The notes: a model not told the origin generated them from the letters alone. A stretch of DNA of 64,000 nt from Paragorgia papillata (GCA_035771165.1 JAWNZC010000409.1:744001-808000), one strand, 5' to 3'; shown: positions 13,449 to 26,283, counted from the first letter of the stretch. Numbers and translations are program-made.

Positions 13449-13909
13449 CTGAAACACTTAGATCCCATGAAGTCATTCTTCTCTCCAACGTCCTTTTACT
13501 GACCCCAAGCATGTTGCTAAATTATGTGACTTTAAAGCCTTGTTCCAACAGATAGTTTACTTGCCCCTGATGTACTTCAAACGAAGGTCTACCACGCGTA
13601 CCATAACATACGAGAGTTGGATGGGATTAATGTGACAGCATATTTGACGTTAAAAAGCGCCTTTCATAGTCAGCCAAAGCACCATAAGCACGATCCACTA
13701 TTGCCAAAGTAAAATCATCGACACCAAGATTTACAAGCATTCTTTTAAACACATCGATCCTCGGAATTAACCCACCGGCATCTTCTGGGTTAGTTATATG
13801 GTCTAATCTGGATGTAAGGTATTGTAGAATGTGTAATACATCAACAAGACGGCAAGACCGCCAACTTCAGCTATAGATGCTGGGACAATCTCACCATAGG
13901 GATTGTAAA
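13449..13909 (-). pseudogene. IS3EU-type N-terminal exon, unit 4 copy
   Basis: The stops and donor are identical to those of the other units. Confidence 0.7.
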
Positions 13910-14658
13910 TCGCCATTGTTATTCGATTTCGAAGATCGACGATTTCACGCTGTCATGTCCTGGTACCGAGTAAAACCTTAATTAATATTGGCGGAAATTA
14001 ACTGAATTATGTCTGCCAATATTGAAGTTAGCATTTTCAACAAATCTGCGACATTGAACATTAATTGGGTGTTGAATGTCAAGTGGTTGTTCAAAATGCG
14101 AACTTGAATGTTGAAAATACGAACTTGAATGTTGAAAATGCGAACTATGTTCAATGTCTGATGGCAGTGTATGTTGAAAACGACAACTACAATGTCTATT
14201 AATCTATGTTCAATGTCCAATCTATGTTCAATGTCCAATCTATCTTCAATGTCCAATCTATCTTCAATGTCCAATTTATCTTCAATGTCCAATCTATCTT
14301 CAATGTCCAATCTATCTTCAATGTCTAATCTATCTTCAATGCGGTCTAATCTATCTTCAAGGTCTAATCTATCAGCACATTGGGGTGCTTGCCGTGAATG
14401 GGTTAACCATGCACCACAAAATCATTTTCAAAATATTATATATGCTTTACGTAAGCCAAATCACTTACGATTTAAGTGTTATCGAACCTACTTACAGTCT
14501 GTACATGTAAACTGAACGCGGTCAGGTGAGATATATAAATAATTCAAAATAAATCTATATTTATTTATTTATGAATTATAAGTTATTGGTGAGTCGAATA
14601 TAATAGGAAAGCTACATTTTTTTAAAGTACAGTAAAGCAACAATTTCATGGCAACTAC

Positions 14659-15283
14659 CTGTTATCAAGCTCCCTCTACCTGGACCACGTTGTGGATTGT
14701 TTAACATATGCCACGCAACTTTGACATTCTCTCCACCCTTGTCAGACCTGACACGCGACGGTAAACCATAATTGTTTACAGCATCAAGGAACCATGTAAA
14801 AACAGTGTCTGCTTTGTTGTTGTTAGATGCATGTATATACACAGGTATCCTGGAAAACCCATCGACGCCGCCATGGACAACAATCCTCCATCTGAACAGC
14901 AAAAACAAATTTAAATAGAATGTCCTACAGATACTTAATTTATGACAGCATGAGAACTGACGGTACAGTATGTATTCTGTAATATATATGTCATCTAATA
15001 AGTATTCCTACCCGTACCTTATCAACTTGTGGTTTCCATCTATGTGCCACAAACTTAAAGGTCCTGGCACATGATATTTCCGCCTTCACACTGTTCTTGA
15101 CCACCTTTCCATTATTCCTACTGGGTCAGTTCTTAGCAAGGAATTTCTTATTCGTCTCAGTTGAACCCGATGTCCCTTACTGCCGAGAAATCCCCGTATT
15201 AACCTGAGGCCAATATTTGGGTTCTGGTTCTGGTTCTGCGCTTCCCTCACAAGTTGGTCGAGGTGATTGTCTTCTATGGTGTG
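14659..15283 (-). pseudogene. IS3EU-type integrase exons II-III, unit 4 copy
   Basis: No new break relative to unit 1 is visible. Confidence 0.75.
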
Positions 15284-17297
15284 TTACGTGACCGCTATAC
15301 GCAACAAAAAGTGTAACCTCAGCTTTTTGGTTTTCACAATTATTTATTTAATTAACAAGAAACTTAGAACAGATATTGAAAATGTCTATAAAGATTAAAA
15401 CTAAACTAAAGTTCAGAAACTTATCTGTCGTCTGCGCACAACGAAACAGTCAATAGGAGATTCCGACACAGGTTAACAATCCGTATGGACTTGAAAAGGA
15501 AGGAACAATAAAACCAACGGCAGGAACTCCAGGACTGACTTCGTAACCACTTTGATACATATAGCTCACTCTCATACATATGCATGCCTGATATATGTTC
15601 GATGGCTGCTTATATAGTTTCTAGAGTATATAATTATAGTAACATACTTCATTCTATATATAATATATTTACGTAATTACTAAATGACATCATAGCTGAC
15701 TCATGCCAACTCATAAGTATTACTAATTGGTTACAAGTACTTATTAAGTAGTTCAGTGATCAAATAACGTCTAGTTAATTAACTGTCTTAGGATAGGCAT
15801 ATCCGTAACAGGTGCTATATGTACCTGTCAAGCAGAAGATTAGACAACAAATTGACATACCGGTACTATTGGTAGTGACACTATTCAGTTGAAATTTTAG
15901 TTACATTGGATTAATTTTCCAAACTGATAACAACAGGAAAAGACATTGTCCTTTTATTACAGAATCATCCTCAGAGAAACATAAAGAAATAATTTCATGA
16001 TTAATCAAATCCCGCTCGAGTCAACTTTTGTGTTGTGCTTTTATTTATAGCGATTTATTGTCAAGTATTATTATTACATTTTTATTCTTTATTGTTACAA
16101 GTGGTGTACATGTGGTACATGTGCAAGCTTGGATAATATGGGGGCCCCATCTATTGGGGGCTCAAGTCAAATCCCGGGGGGGGTGGATTGCAGTTGGATT
16201 TTACTCATATATTAACGTCACAGATATTAATATCATTCATTATTATTTCTGTATCATTGTCTTGTAGGGGAGACATGGGGCATATGTGGGAAATGGTTGG
16301 GGATTTGCTTGTCAAACTTCCCCCATAGGTCGGGGCATTAGTGCAGTTTGGACATTGTCCAAATATGATCACCAAGTGACATAGTGGAACATCAGGTACA
16401 TTTGGGTTCAAATTTAAGCCACTACATGTCATATGGACAGAAAAGAGACTGGTCACAAGTATTAAAACCAGTGGAAAACGCTGTAAATATCTACGATCTC
16501 ATTCTCATCCCCATATCCCTTTGTGGGCCTGGATCGAGTTACTTCCACTCTTCCAGTATATTGTACTTTGTCGTATTTTATACAATTTTATACTATGTTA
16601 AATTAACAATAATAGCTTAATTAAATTTCCCAAAATATGTTTATTTTGTCCTATTAGCTTTCTGAAGCAAAAGGCAGCGTTTCTGTTAGATGTATTAAAG
16701 TTATGTTTATCTTTTGAAAATCCACTTCAATTAAGCTTTGTTAAAGTCTTAACCCTTTCACTTCCAACTTTCCAGGAGCTCTCTCATTGACGAGTAAAAT
16801 CGTCTGGCATTAGACAGAGCAAAATAATAAAGTACGGAAAATTCTGTATTTGGTAGTGAAAGGGTTAAGAAATTAAAAGCTGATGAGACCATTTTACATG
16901 TATATTAGTTGATGTGTCAACATTTTGTTATGAAGTGAGAAGTATATTTCACAAAGTGCAATGGCTTTTTCAAATGTTTTCAGTATAACATGAAAATGGG
17001 TATGCCTGTTGAGAATGCATACCTGTAGGAAATATACATGAAATAAAATGTAATTTTATGTACTCTATTACTTTTTGTTTCAGGGTTTTAGCTTGAGGGT
17101 GGGGGATTAGACAGACAATTGTCCCCCAGGAGGTACGGCAATTTTCTTCAATTTTTTTTTAAAATCTAATGCCCCATATTTCCCCGGGGTGGGGGGTTTC
17201 CAATGACATAACTATTTAATAAAATAAGTATTTAATCGCTAAATACTGACTATTGTCAATTGAATAATTGAACAACCTAATAATACAGTAAACTCAC

Positions 17298-17758
17298 CTG
17301 AAACACTTAGATCCCATGAAGTCATTCTTCTCTCCAACGTCCTTTTACTGACCCCAAGCATGTTGCTAAATTATGTGACTTTAAAGCCTTGTTCCAACAG
17401 ATAGTTTACTTGCCCCTGATGTACTTCAAACGAAGGTCTACCACGCGTACCATAACATACGAGAGTTGGATGGGATTAATGTGACAGCATATTTGACGTT
17501 AAAAAGCGCCTTTCATAGTCAGCCAAAGCACCATAAGCACGATCCACTATTGCCAAAGTAAAATCATCGACACCAAGATTTACAAGCATTCTTTTAAACA
17601 CATCGATCCTCGGAATTAACCCACCGGCATCTTCTGGGTTAGTTATATGGTCTAATCTGGATGTAAGGTATTGTAGAATGTGTAATACATCAACAAGACG
17701 GCAAGACCGCCAACTTCAGCTATAGATGCTGGGACAATCTCACCATAGGGATTGTAAA
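17298..17758 (-). pseudogene. IS3EU-type N-terminal exon, unit 5 copy
   Basis: This copy shares the breaks of the other units. Confidence 0.7.
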
Positions 17759-18508
17759 TCGCCATTGTTATTCGATTTCGAAGATCGACGATTTCACGCT
17801 GTCATGTCCTGGTACCGAGTAAAACCTTAATTAATATTGGCGGAAATTAACTGAATTATGTCTGCCAATATTGAAGTTAGCATTTTCAACAAATCTGCGA
17901 CATTGAACATTAATTGGGTGTTGAATGTCAAGTGGTTGTTCAAAATGCGAACTTGAATGTTGAAAATACGAACTTGAATGTTGAAAATGCGAACTATGTT
18001 CAATGTCTGATGGCAGTGTATGTTGAAAACGACAACTACAATGTCTATTAATCTATGTTCAATGTCCAATCTATGTTCAATGTCCAATCTATCTTCAATG
18101 TCCAATCTATCTTCAATGTCCAATTTATCTTCAATGTCCAATCTATCTTCAATGTCCAATCTATCTTCAATGTCTAATCTATCTTCAATGCGGTCTAATC
18201 TATCTTCAAGGTCTAATCTATCAGCACATTGGGGTGCTTGCCGTGAATGGGTTAACCATGCACCACAAAATCATTTTCAAAATATTATATATGCTTTACG
18301 TAAGCCAAATCACTTACGATTTAAGTGTTATCGAACCTACTTACAGTCTGTACATGTAAACTGAACGCGGTCAGGTGAGATATATAAATAATTCAAAATA
18401 AATCTATATTTATTTATTTATGAATTATAAGTTATTGGTGAGTCGAATATAATAGGAAAGCTACATTTTTTTAAAGTACAGTAAAGCAAACAATTTCATG
18501 GCAACTAC

Positions 18509-19132
18509 CTGTTATCAAGCTCCCTCTACCTGGACCACGTTGTGGATTGTTTAACATATGCCACGCAAACTTTGACATTCTCTCCACCCTTGTCAGACCT
18601 GACACGCGACGGTAAACCATAATTGTTTACAGCATCAAGGAACCATGTAAAAACAGTGTCTGCTTTGTTGTTGTTAGATGCATGTATATACACAGGTATC
18701 CTGGAAAACCCATCGACGCCGCCATGGACAACAATCCTCCATCTGAACAGCAAAAACAAATTTAAATAGAATGTCCTACAGATACTTAATTTATGACAGC
18801 ATGAGAACTGACGGTACAGTATGTATTCTGTAATATATGTCATCTAATAAGTATTCCTACCCGTACCTTATCAACTTGTGGTTTCCATCTATGTGCCACA
18901 AACTTAAAGGTCCTGGCACATGATATTTCCGCCTTCACACTGTTCTTGACCACCTTTCCATTATTCCTACTGGGTCAGTTCTTAGCAAGGAATTTCTTAT
19001 TCGTCTCAGTTGAACCCGATGTCCCTTACTGCCGAGAAATCCCCGTATTAACCTGAGGCCAATATTTGGGTTCTGGTTCTGGTTCTGCGCTTCCCTCACA
19101 AGTTGGTCGAGGTGATTGTCTTCTATGGTGTG
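18509..19132 (-). pseudogene. IS3EU-type integrase exons II-III, unit 5 copy with extra frameshift
   Basis: An additional A near 18566 shifts the frame just after GGENVKV, giving a different tail from the other units. It could be genuine drift or a homopolymer consensus error. Confidence 0.72.
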
Positions 19133-19260
19133 TTACGTGACCGCTATACGCAACAAAAAGTGTAACCTCAGCTTTTTGGTTTTCACAATTATTTATTTAA
19201 TTAACAAGAAACTTAGAACAGATATTGAAAATGTCTATAAAGATTAAAACTAAACTAAAG

Positions 19261-22069
19261 TTCAGAAACTTATCTGTCGTCTGCGCACAACGAAACAGTC
19301 AATAGGAGATTCCGACACAGGTTAACAATCCGTATGGACTTGAAAAGGAAGGAACAATAAAACCAACGGCAGGAACTCCAGGACTGACTTCGTAACCACT
19401 TTGATACATATAGCTCACTCTCATACATATGCATGCCTGATATATGTTCGATGGCTGCTTATATAGTTTCTAGAGTATATAATTATAGTAACATACTTCA
19501 TTCTATATATAATATATTTACGTAATTACTAAATGACATCATAGCTGACTCATGCCAACTCATAAGTATTACTAACTGGTTACAAGTACTTATTAAGTAG
19601 TTCAGTGATCAAATAACGTCTAGTTAATTAACTGTCTTAGGATAGGCATATCCGTAACAGGTGCTATATGTACCTGTCAAGCAGAAGATTAGACAACAAA
19701 TTGACATACCGGTACTATTGGTAGTGACACTATTCAGTTGAAATTTTAGTTACATTGGATTAATTTTCCAAACTGATAACAACAGGAAAAGACATTGTCC
19801 TTTTATTACAGAATCATCCTCAGAGAAACATAAAGAAATAATTTCATGATTAATCAAATCCCGCTCGAGTCAACTTTTGTGTTGTGCTTTTATTTATAGC
19901 GATTTATTGTCAAGTATTATTATTACATTTTATTCTTTATTGTTACAAGTGGTGTACATGTGGTACATGTGCAAGCTTGGATAATATGGGGGCCCCATCT
20001 ATTGGGGGCTCAAGTCAAATCCCGGGGGGGTGGATTGCAGTTGGATTTTACTCATATATTAACGTCACAGATATTAATATCATTCATTATTATTTCTGTA
20101 TCATTGTCTTGTAGGGGAGACATGGGGCATATGTGGGAAATGGTTGGGGATTTGCTTGTCAAACTTCCCCCATAGGTCGGGGCATTAGTGCAGTTTGGAC
20201 ATTGTCCAAATATGATCACCAAGTGACATAGTGGAACATCAGGTACATTTGGGTTCAAATTTAAGCCACTACATGTCATATGGACAGAAAAGAGACTGGT
20301 CACAAGTATTAAAACCAGTGGAAAACGCTGTAAATATCTACGATCTCATTCTCATCCCCATATCCCTTTGTGGGCCTGGATCGAGTTACTTCCACTCTTC
20401 CAGTATATTGTACTTTGTCGTATTTTATACAATTTTATACTATGTTAAATTAACAATAATAGCTTAATTAAATTTCCCAAAATATGTTTATTTTGTCCTA
20501 TTAGCTTTCTGAAGCAAAAGGCAGCGTTTCTGTTAGATGTATTAAAGTTATGTTTATCTTTTGAAAATCCACTTCAATTAAGCTTTGTTAAAGTCTTAAC
20601 CCTTTCACTTCCAACTTTCCAGGAGCTCTCTCATTGACGAGTAAAATCGTCTGGCATTAGACAGAGCAAAATAATAAAGTACGGAAAATTCTGTATTTGG
20701 TAGTGAAAGGGTTAAGAAATTAAAAGCTGATGAGACCATTTTACATGTATATTAGTTGATGTGTCAACATTTTGTTATGAAGTGAGAAGTATATTTCACA
20801 AAGTGCAATGGCTTTTTCAAATGTTTTCAGTATAACATGAAAATGGGTATGCCTGTTGAGAATGCATACCTGTAGGAAATATACATGAAATAAAATGTAA
20901 TTTTATGTACTCTATTACTTTTTGTTTCAGGGTTTTAGCTTGAGGGTGGGGGATTAGACAGACAATTGTCCCCCAGGAGGTACGGCAATTTTCTTCAATT
21001 TTTTTTTTAAATCTAATGCCCCATATTTCCCCGGGGTGGGGGGTTTCCAATGACATAACTATTTAATAAAATAAGTATTTAATCGCTAAATACTGACTAT
21101 TGTCAATTGAATAATTGAACAACCTAATAATACAGTAAACTCACCTGAAACACTTAGATCCCATGAAGTCATTCTTCTCTCCAACGTCCTTTTACTGACC
21201 CCAAGCATGTTGCTAAATTATGTGACTTTAAAGCCTTGTTCCAACAGATAGTTTACTTGCCCCTGATGTACTTCAAACGAAGGTCTACCACGCGTACCAT
21301 AACATACGAGAGTTGGATGGGATTAATGTGACAGCATATTTGACGTTAAAAAGCGCCTTTCATAGTCAGCCAAAGCACCATAAGCACGATCCACTATTGC
21401 CAAAGTAAAATCATCGACACCAAGATTTACAAGCATTCTTTTAAACACATCGATCCTCGGAATTAACCCACCGGCATCTTCTGGGTTAGTTATATGGTCT
21501 AATCTGGATGTAAGGTATTGTAGAATGTGTAATACATCAACAAGACGGCAAGACCGCCAACTTCAGCTATAGATGCTGGGACAATCTCACCATAGGGATT
21601 GTAAATCGCCATTGTTATTCGATTTTGAAGATCGACGATTTCACGCTGTCATGTCCTGGTACCGAGTAAAACCTTAATTAATATTGGCGGAAATTAACTG
21701 AATTATGTCTGCCAATATTGAAGTTAGCATTTTCAACAAATCTGCGACATTGAACATTAATTGGGTGTTGAATGTCAAGTGGTTGTTCAAAATGCGAACT
21801 TGAATGTTGAAAATACGAACTTGAATGTTGAAAATGCGAACTATGTTCAATGTCTGATGGCAGTGTATGTTGAAAACGACAACTACAATGTCTATTAATC
21901 TATGTTCAATGTCCAATCTATGTTCAATGTCCAATCTATCTTCAATGTCCAATCTATCTTCAATGTCCAATTTATCTTCAATGTCCAATCTATCTTCAAT
22001 GTCCAATCTATCTTCAATGTCTAATCTATCTTCAATGCGGTCTAATCTATCTTCAAGGTCTAATCTATC
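19261..22069. repeat. 3.85 kb array, unit 6 (partial, array right end)
   Basis: Only the first ~2809 bp of the unit are present. It ends at the last minisatellite repeat and lacks integrase exons II and III. Beyond 22069 the sequence continues with diverged minisatellite-type motifs (22070-22175), so the array boundary lies within the repeat, as expected for unequal exchange between minisatellite blocks. Confidence 0.93.
21145..21605 (-). pseudogene. IS3EU-type N-terminal exon, unit 6 copy
   Basis: This is the rightmost copy. It is the first exon met on the minus strand after the array's right boundary, which places the natural 5' side of the element at the minisatellite. Confidence 0.7.
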
Positions 22070-22200
22070 TTCAACTGATGACGGAAAGATGTTGAAAATG
22101 CGAACTTGAACGTCGAAAATATGTCCAATGTCCGATACTGGTACGTTGAAAACGACAACTACAATGCCCGATCTATCTTCAGTGACACAAACACAGTTGC
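22070..22200. repeat. Diverged minisatellite-type flank at array right end
   Basis: The stretch repeats, with changes, the motif order seen at 2566-2660: ttgaaaatgcgaacttgaa, then an aatgtccgatactggtacgtt block, then gttgaaaacgacaactac. It looks like an older copy of the same minisatellite neighbourhood that has not been homogenised with the array. Confidence 0.7.
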
Positions 22201-22204
22201 ATGT

Positions 22205-22680
22205 GATAAACTTGAATATTGGCGGAGATGTGACACCATAGAAAAGGTGGTAGATTGTCGAAGGCTTTGTGGATTTTAGGAAGACCATGTTCTCGTGATG
22301 GTTTTGTGAAGTAGGTCTCATGTTAGTGTATTCATCATTGGTAATTTCACCACGGTTAAAGGTAGTTTGGAGGTAGTTTTGAAGTGAGGAGAGTTGGGTT
22401 AACGTAGGATCTGAATTTAGTTTTGTAAATTTCGACGAATCAGCAAAAAGTTCAGTCATACAGGATTATCATACAGGAATTAAAACAACACCGTTCCCTT
22501 TGCCCGGCCTGAGAATAGCGTATTTTTGGCGGAGATTTTTCAGTATTTTGATGCGTTTGTGGTCGTTGGCCACTTGTGGATCGTCAAAATCAAGAATATT
22601 ACAGGCTAAAGCTTTTATCGAGCTCTTGATTTTCTGTTGTTTCATAAAACTGTCAGGTAGTAGATTTTGTCTGTTAAGTT
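22205..22680 (-). pseudogene. Penelope-like reverse transcriptase fragment (N-terminal RT region)
   Basis: Minus-strand frames spell landmarks of the first part of a Penelope-like reverse transcriptase: ILDFDDPQVANDHKRI, then LRPGKGNGVVLI followed by a stop, then SLQNYLQTTFNRGEI, and after a one-base frameshift HGLPKIHKAFDNLPPF. The frame then runs into unrelated minisatellite sequence at about 22225, so the element is truncated before the catalytic YxDD region. A continuous 261-codon minus-strand frame (21674-22459) joins part of this RT to the minisatellite and is a chimera of unrelated pieces. Confidence 0.75.
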
Positions 22681-22689
22681 GTTCCCATC

Positions 22690-23045
22690 CCTTACGAAAA
22701 TATTGCTTAGGATTCTATAGAATATTCTATAGGAATTGGAATATTCTATAGAATATTCTGCAATGAATATTAGAATATTCCAATCAATTTGCAAATCCTA
22801 TAGAATTTTCTATTGGATTTGGAATATTCTGTGATAAATATTAGAATATTCTATTACATTTCCAAATCCTAAAGAATATTCTATAGGAATTAGAATATTC
22901 TATAGAATATTCTGCAATGAATATTAGAATATTGCATTCAATTTGCAAATCCTATAGAATAGTCTATTGGATTCGGAATATTCTGTGATAAATATTAGAA
23001 TATATTATATTTTCAAATCCTATAGAATATTCTATAGCAACATTA
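22690..23045. repeat. AT-rich palindromic GAATATTC repeat block
   Basis: Nested palindromes built on agaatattctatagaatat occur here, and a ~165-bp segment is present about twice (tgcaatgaatattagaatat, then gcaaatcctatagaat). Its left edge is CCCTTACGAAAATATT. The inverse of that string marks the right edge of a similar block in every 2.24 kb unit near 32340, suggesting one transposon family end. Confidence 0.7.
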
Positions 23046-23128
23046 AAATATACATACAGTAGCCGACCAGTAACTATATGGATACTTGAGACAAATTTTT
23101 AATTTTTATTATACATGTAATTACAAAA

Positions 23129-25467
23129 TTAGTCACCGTAAATACGGTATGGTAAAGAACAAAAGTACATTACATTTCCTAACGCTACACATATACATTT
23201 TCGTTTAATTTGAGAAGGGAATATGGCAATAACACTGCCTGTACCCTCAACTTGAGCAATGAATTTACTGGTCACACTAAAATCGGAATCCCTAAATAAC
23301 ATTCTATGGTTAACAATCATAGGTTTGACAATAACTACATTATTACGCATGAATATACAATCCTGTAAAATATCAGGTGTACATTGGCAAGATGGCTTGA
23401 TTTCTACAAGACCTAATATAATGCCATAGATAAAGTTAGTGTGTTCAAAACGTATGCTATGATTACTATGGCGTTTGGATCTTGTATAACTTGTGCTGGA
23501 ATATAATTTATGACTGTAGATAAATCTGTTGTACATTATTCCCGATTGATTAGTAACATCTACATTCAAAAGATCTTGTATAGCAAGTACCCTATGTACA
23601 TCAAGTGTTACATATTCCTCAGAGCCTAATCTACTTAGGCCATCATTTACAATGCTCAAATTTAGCAATCTCAGTCAATCGTGATATAGTATCTCTCACA
23701 GAAAGACTAGTTTCATCATTGATGCAGGATCGTGTTAGTAATGCAATTTTGTTTTTCAGAAAAAATGTATCTGTTATCTGTTGTGGTACACATTGTGTTC
23801 CATTAAACGTGTTCAACAGCACATGGTTGTGTGACTCAAATACAAACGCAGAGGTATCCCACAGTGGTCCACAATCTTTAACACACTGCGCTAGATGGGT
23901 TAAACAGTATACATTAAATGTGCAGTGGGATAGGCCATACAACTCTTCCAACTGAATGACAAATTTTGTCAAGCATGCTTCAGAAAGTGCAATAGAGTCA
24001 CTGTTAATTGAATCACCCACAAGTGTGTAAATACCATACACATAAAGGAAGAAATGAATGAGATACGTAGGTGGCAGGATTCCTTGAAAGATGATCAGAC
24101 TGTAAAAAAGAAAAGCTCTCCATTCCGATGCTTTCCAGTACCGCCTTTCCAAAAGGCTACGTGGGGCACGATGAATTTCACTTGGAGGACTAATTTCTTT
24201 CAGTCTTTCATCAGCCAAATGAACCTTCCGGCCAATGTAGTATGCTTTGCCATGATGTTTACTGTCTATCCACAGATTTACCATTTGCCTTGTTACACCT
24301 ATTAACATACAATCAATTGTAAATTAACCATTTTGCCAAACGGTTGCAAAAGAGCGTGCTCTGCATGTTATAAATTTACATATCAGTAGACCTAAACAGT
24401 GGGTGAATCGAAAAGGGATGCAAAATAATTCGCACAATTAGCCCGAAGACTATAAAGCGTCACAAATGCTCCATGGCTTGAAAGCCTAGTTTATCAATAG
24501 AATAATTTATCGGGCTGCATGGCGCATCACCACAGAAAAGCAGAGGGAACACTTTCCTTGGTTGAACCTCATTGCCAAACAGAAAGCCATCTTGCTGTAA
24601 TTTAGTGCACTCTTTAACAAATGGCTTAAAGAAGGTGTTAATATTTGGTTTTTCTCCAAACCATAGACCCATCAAAAAGATCTTTTTAGCTCGTAGGTGC
24701 ATGGGAAATTCAATTAAGGAAGCTTGTAATGGCCATATGGAAAATTTTGAAGAATTAAATACAGGAATACCATCTGTGTTCCATGTCAGTGATATGTCAT
24801 TAGATGAAAGTAACATCATTTACAGTTACACAATTAAGGACAGTTTCTAAATCCCTGTTTGTTAAGTATGAGTAAAGATTACTATCAGAAAGCATAGCCT
24901 CAATCTGCTGTTGGACAGGTATATAAATAAAATAATGGCCATTCTTCATGCTATTTGCTTCATTAAAATGACTCTTGCAGGAATCACATTGTCTTGAAGT
25001 TGCGTCTTCACCCAAATAGGATTTGCACGATGAATAATAGAAGTTAATCTATTTGAAAAAAACAACAACAATGTTTCAAAGTGTTAAAACCTATCTCTTT
25101 AACACATTGAAGCCTGAAGATGAGTCTTTAGTATTCTTATTCTGCCTAACGCCAGATGATTTGCTAATGGGAATGTAATATGGTAACACTTTAATATTTA
25201 ATATTTAAATTTTTCATTTCATACCCCCCTCCAATAAGGATTTAGGCCTTGTACAAGGGTTGGCAGCTTAATTAGGACTATAACTGCATGACCACACAAT
25301 TTCTTCATAATAATTATAATATATACAATAAAAAAACATCCTACTAACATTAATACCTCAGAATTCTCCATCTTAAATGTCTTATAGAACTTGTACTTCG
25401 TAGAAGGAACAGTTTCAGGAAAGAAAGTGTTTAACAACACAAGTAGATCGCTTAAAGCCATGCACAT
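23129..25467 (-). pseudogene. CACTA (EnSpm)-like transposase gene, broken
   Basis: Read on the minus strand. Exon-like block 25467-25370 gives ALSDLLVLLNTFF. Block ~25060-24800 starts after a ttttttcaaatag acceptor and gives a CxxC..CxxC ribbon (CDSCKSHFNEANS) then HYFIYIPVQQQIEAML. A frame change leads to LTWNTDGIPVFNSSK and LPLQASLI-type sequence with MGLWFGEKPNIN (24819-24460). After a break, 24300-23643 reads a long frame with HRAPRSLLERRYWKASEWRA and CTFNVYCLTHLAQCVKDCGP followed by AFVFESHNH, the C-terminal domain I associate with DUF4218-like parts of CACTA transposases. A last frame (23668-23129) gives the C-terminal tail. Frame breaks at ~24815 and ~23650 and a lost segment at 24310-24460 argue that it is dead. 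Family name is from motif memory; a KDZ-type assignment is the main alternative. Confidence 0.65.
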
Positions 25468-25469
25468 CT

Positions 25470-25930
25470 GTCAGTTTGTGCCTCAACATAAAACACAAAA
25501 TCAGAAGAAGGCTTTTGGGTCTTGGTGATCACTGCACTAGGATATATAGGATGATTTCCAATGTCTAATTCCTGAAAGAAGGAGTACTGTTACCAAATTG
25601 TATCATGTTCTACCCATTTGTCCGTTTGCTTTGGAAGTTGAACATTTTCAAACTCCAGTGCATGAATGTGAGTGAATATACTGACTCTACTGTGATGGTG
25701 TTACAACACAAGCAAAGCAATGGCGTAATGAAAATGCAGCACAAACTATCAATATTAGATAACATGCATTTATTTATAATTATAACATGGTGCAAATCTA
25801 GCTTTTTGATTGGAACATTTCCAGTTGAAGTATGAATATTATATTAATATACTTCATCGTCATCACTATTGCATGCTGTTCTCTCCATTTTGAATGCTAT
25901 CCATACTTTCAATTCCAATCTGTACTGTGC
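25470..25930. other. Intergenic stretch, nothing recognised
   Basis: The stretch is AT-rich with short frames on both strands (for example 25605-25835 plus) that match nothing I recognise and have no splice context. Confidence 0.5.
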
Positions 25931-25975
25931 CCGTGCCCAGGCGTAGTGCTCTGACCACTGAGCAATGGAAGCCAT
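25930..25975 (-). mobile_element. tRNA-like SINE head (A box only)
   Basis: On the minus strand, ttgctcagtggtcagagcac matches the A-box region of a tRNA-derived SINE. No good B box follows, so the copy is partial. It abuts the outside of the left arm of the inverted repeat. Confidence 0.5.
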
Positions 25976-26283
25976 TGCCAAGAGCTTGGTCACGAGTTCT
26001 GTATATATAATGTGGTAATGCCGGGAGTAGAATTAGGTATTTTACAAGTAATATTTGGCATTTTACTCGATTAAACTGGATGTTCTGGGTAATTTATTCT
26101 ACACTCAAAATTTTCCTTCACCTTCACCTAGGTGAAGGAAAATTTTGAGTTGTAGAATAAATTACCCAGAACATCCAGTTTAATCAACTGAAATGCCAAA
26201 TATTACTTGTAAAATACCTAATTCTACTCCCGGAATTACCACATTATTTATACAGAACTCGTGACCAAGCTCTTGGCAACGGC
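25972..26283. repeat. Large inverted repeat (arms ~150 bp, centre near 26126)
   Basis: The left arm (25972-26122) and right arm (26130-26283) are near-perfect reverse complements around TTCACCTAGGTGAA. Each arm holds tagaattaggtattttaca or its complement and cagaacatccagtttaatc or its complement. The same tail sequence recurs once more near 26408-26450, after a tRNA-like SINE head. The structure is best read as two SINE-tail sequences joined head to head. Confidence 0.85.

Larger units (their letters stand above)
11564..15411. repeat. 3.85 kb array, unit 4
   Basis: This unit is 3848 bp, with no rearrangement visible against unit 3. Its minisatellite is at 14196-14373 and its MITE at 12904-13015. 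Confidence 0.95.
15412..19260. repeat. 3.85 kb array, unit 5
   Basis: This unit is 3849 bp. It carries one extra A in integrase exon III (gcaaactttgac near 18566) that shifts the frame after the second catalytic region, and a small deletion in the TA-rich stretch near 18834. Its minisatellite is at 18045-18222 and its MITE at 16753-16864. Confidence 0.95.
1..22069. repeat. Tandem array of ~3.85 kb units (5 full units plus one partial)
   Basis: The sequence beginning ttcagaaacttatctgtcgt at position 1 recurs at 3848, 7716, 11564, 15412 and 19261. Units differ by only a few substitutions, homopolymer length changes and one extra 18-bp minisatellite repeat in unit 2, so the array is young or strongly homogenised. 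The right end is sharp: unit 6 matches unit 1 up to the last 18-bp minisatellite repeat at 22069 and then diverges. The left end lies outside the window. The unit is assembled from transposon debris: IS3EU-type integrase exons (minus strand), a piggyBac-like MITE, a G-rich block near 720-925 and 1690-1790 that may be another DNA-element end, and minisatellites. Conserved short open frames in it (for example minus-strand 794-1045) recur only because the units are copies. Confidence 0.97.

Noticed and set aside
22072..22095. CTGATGACGGAAAG as a hammerhead core
   Set aside because: Only two nucleotides separate the core halves, so stem II cannot exist.
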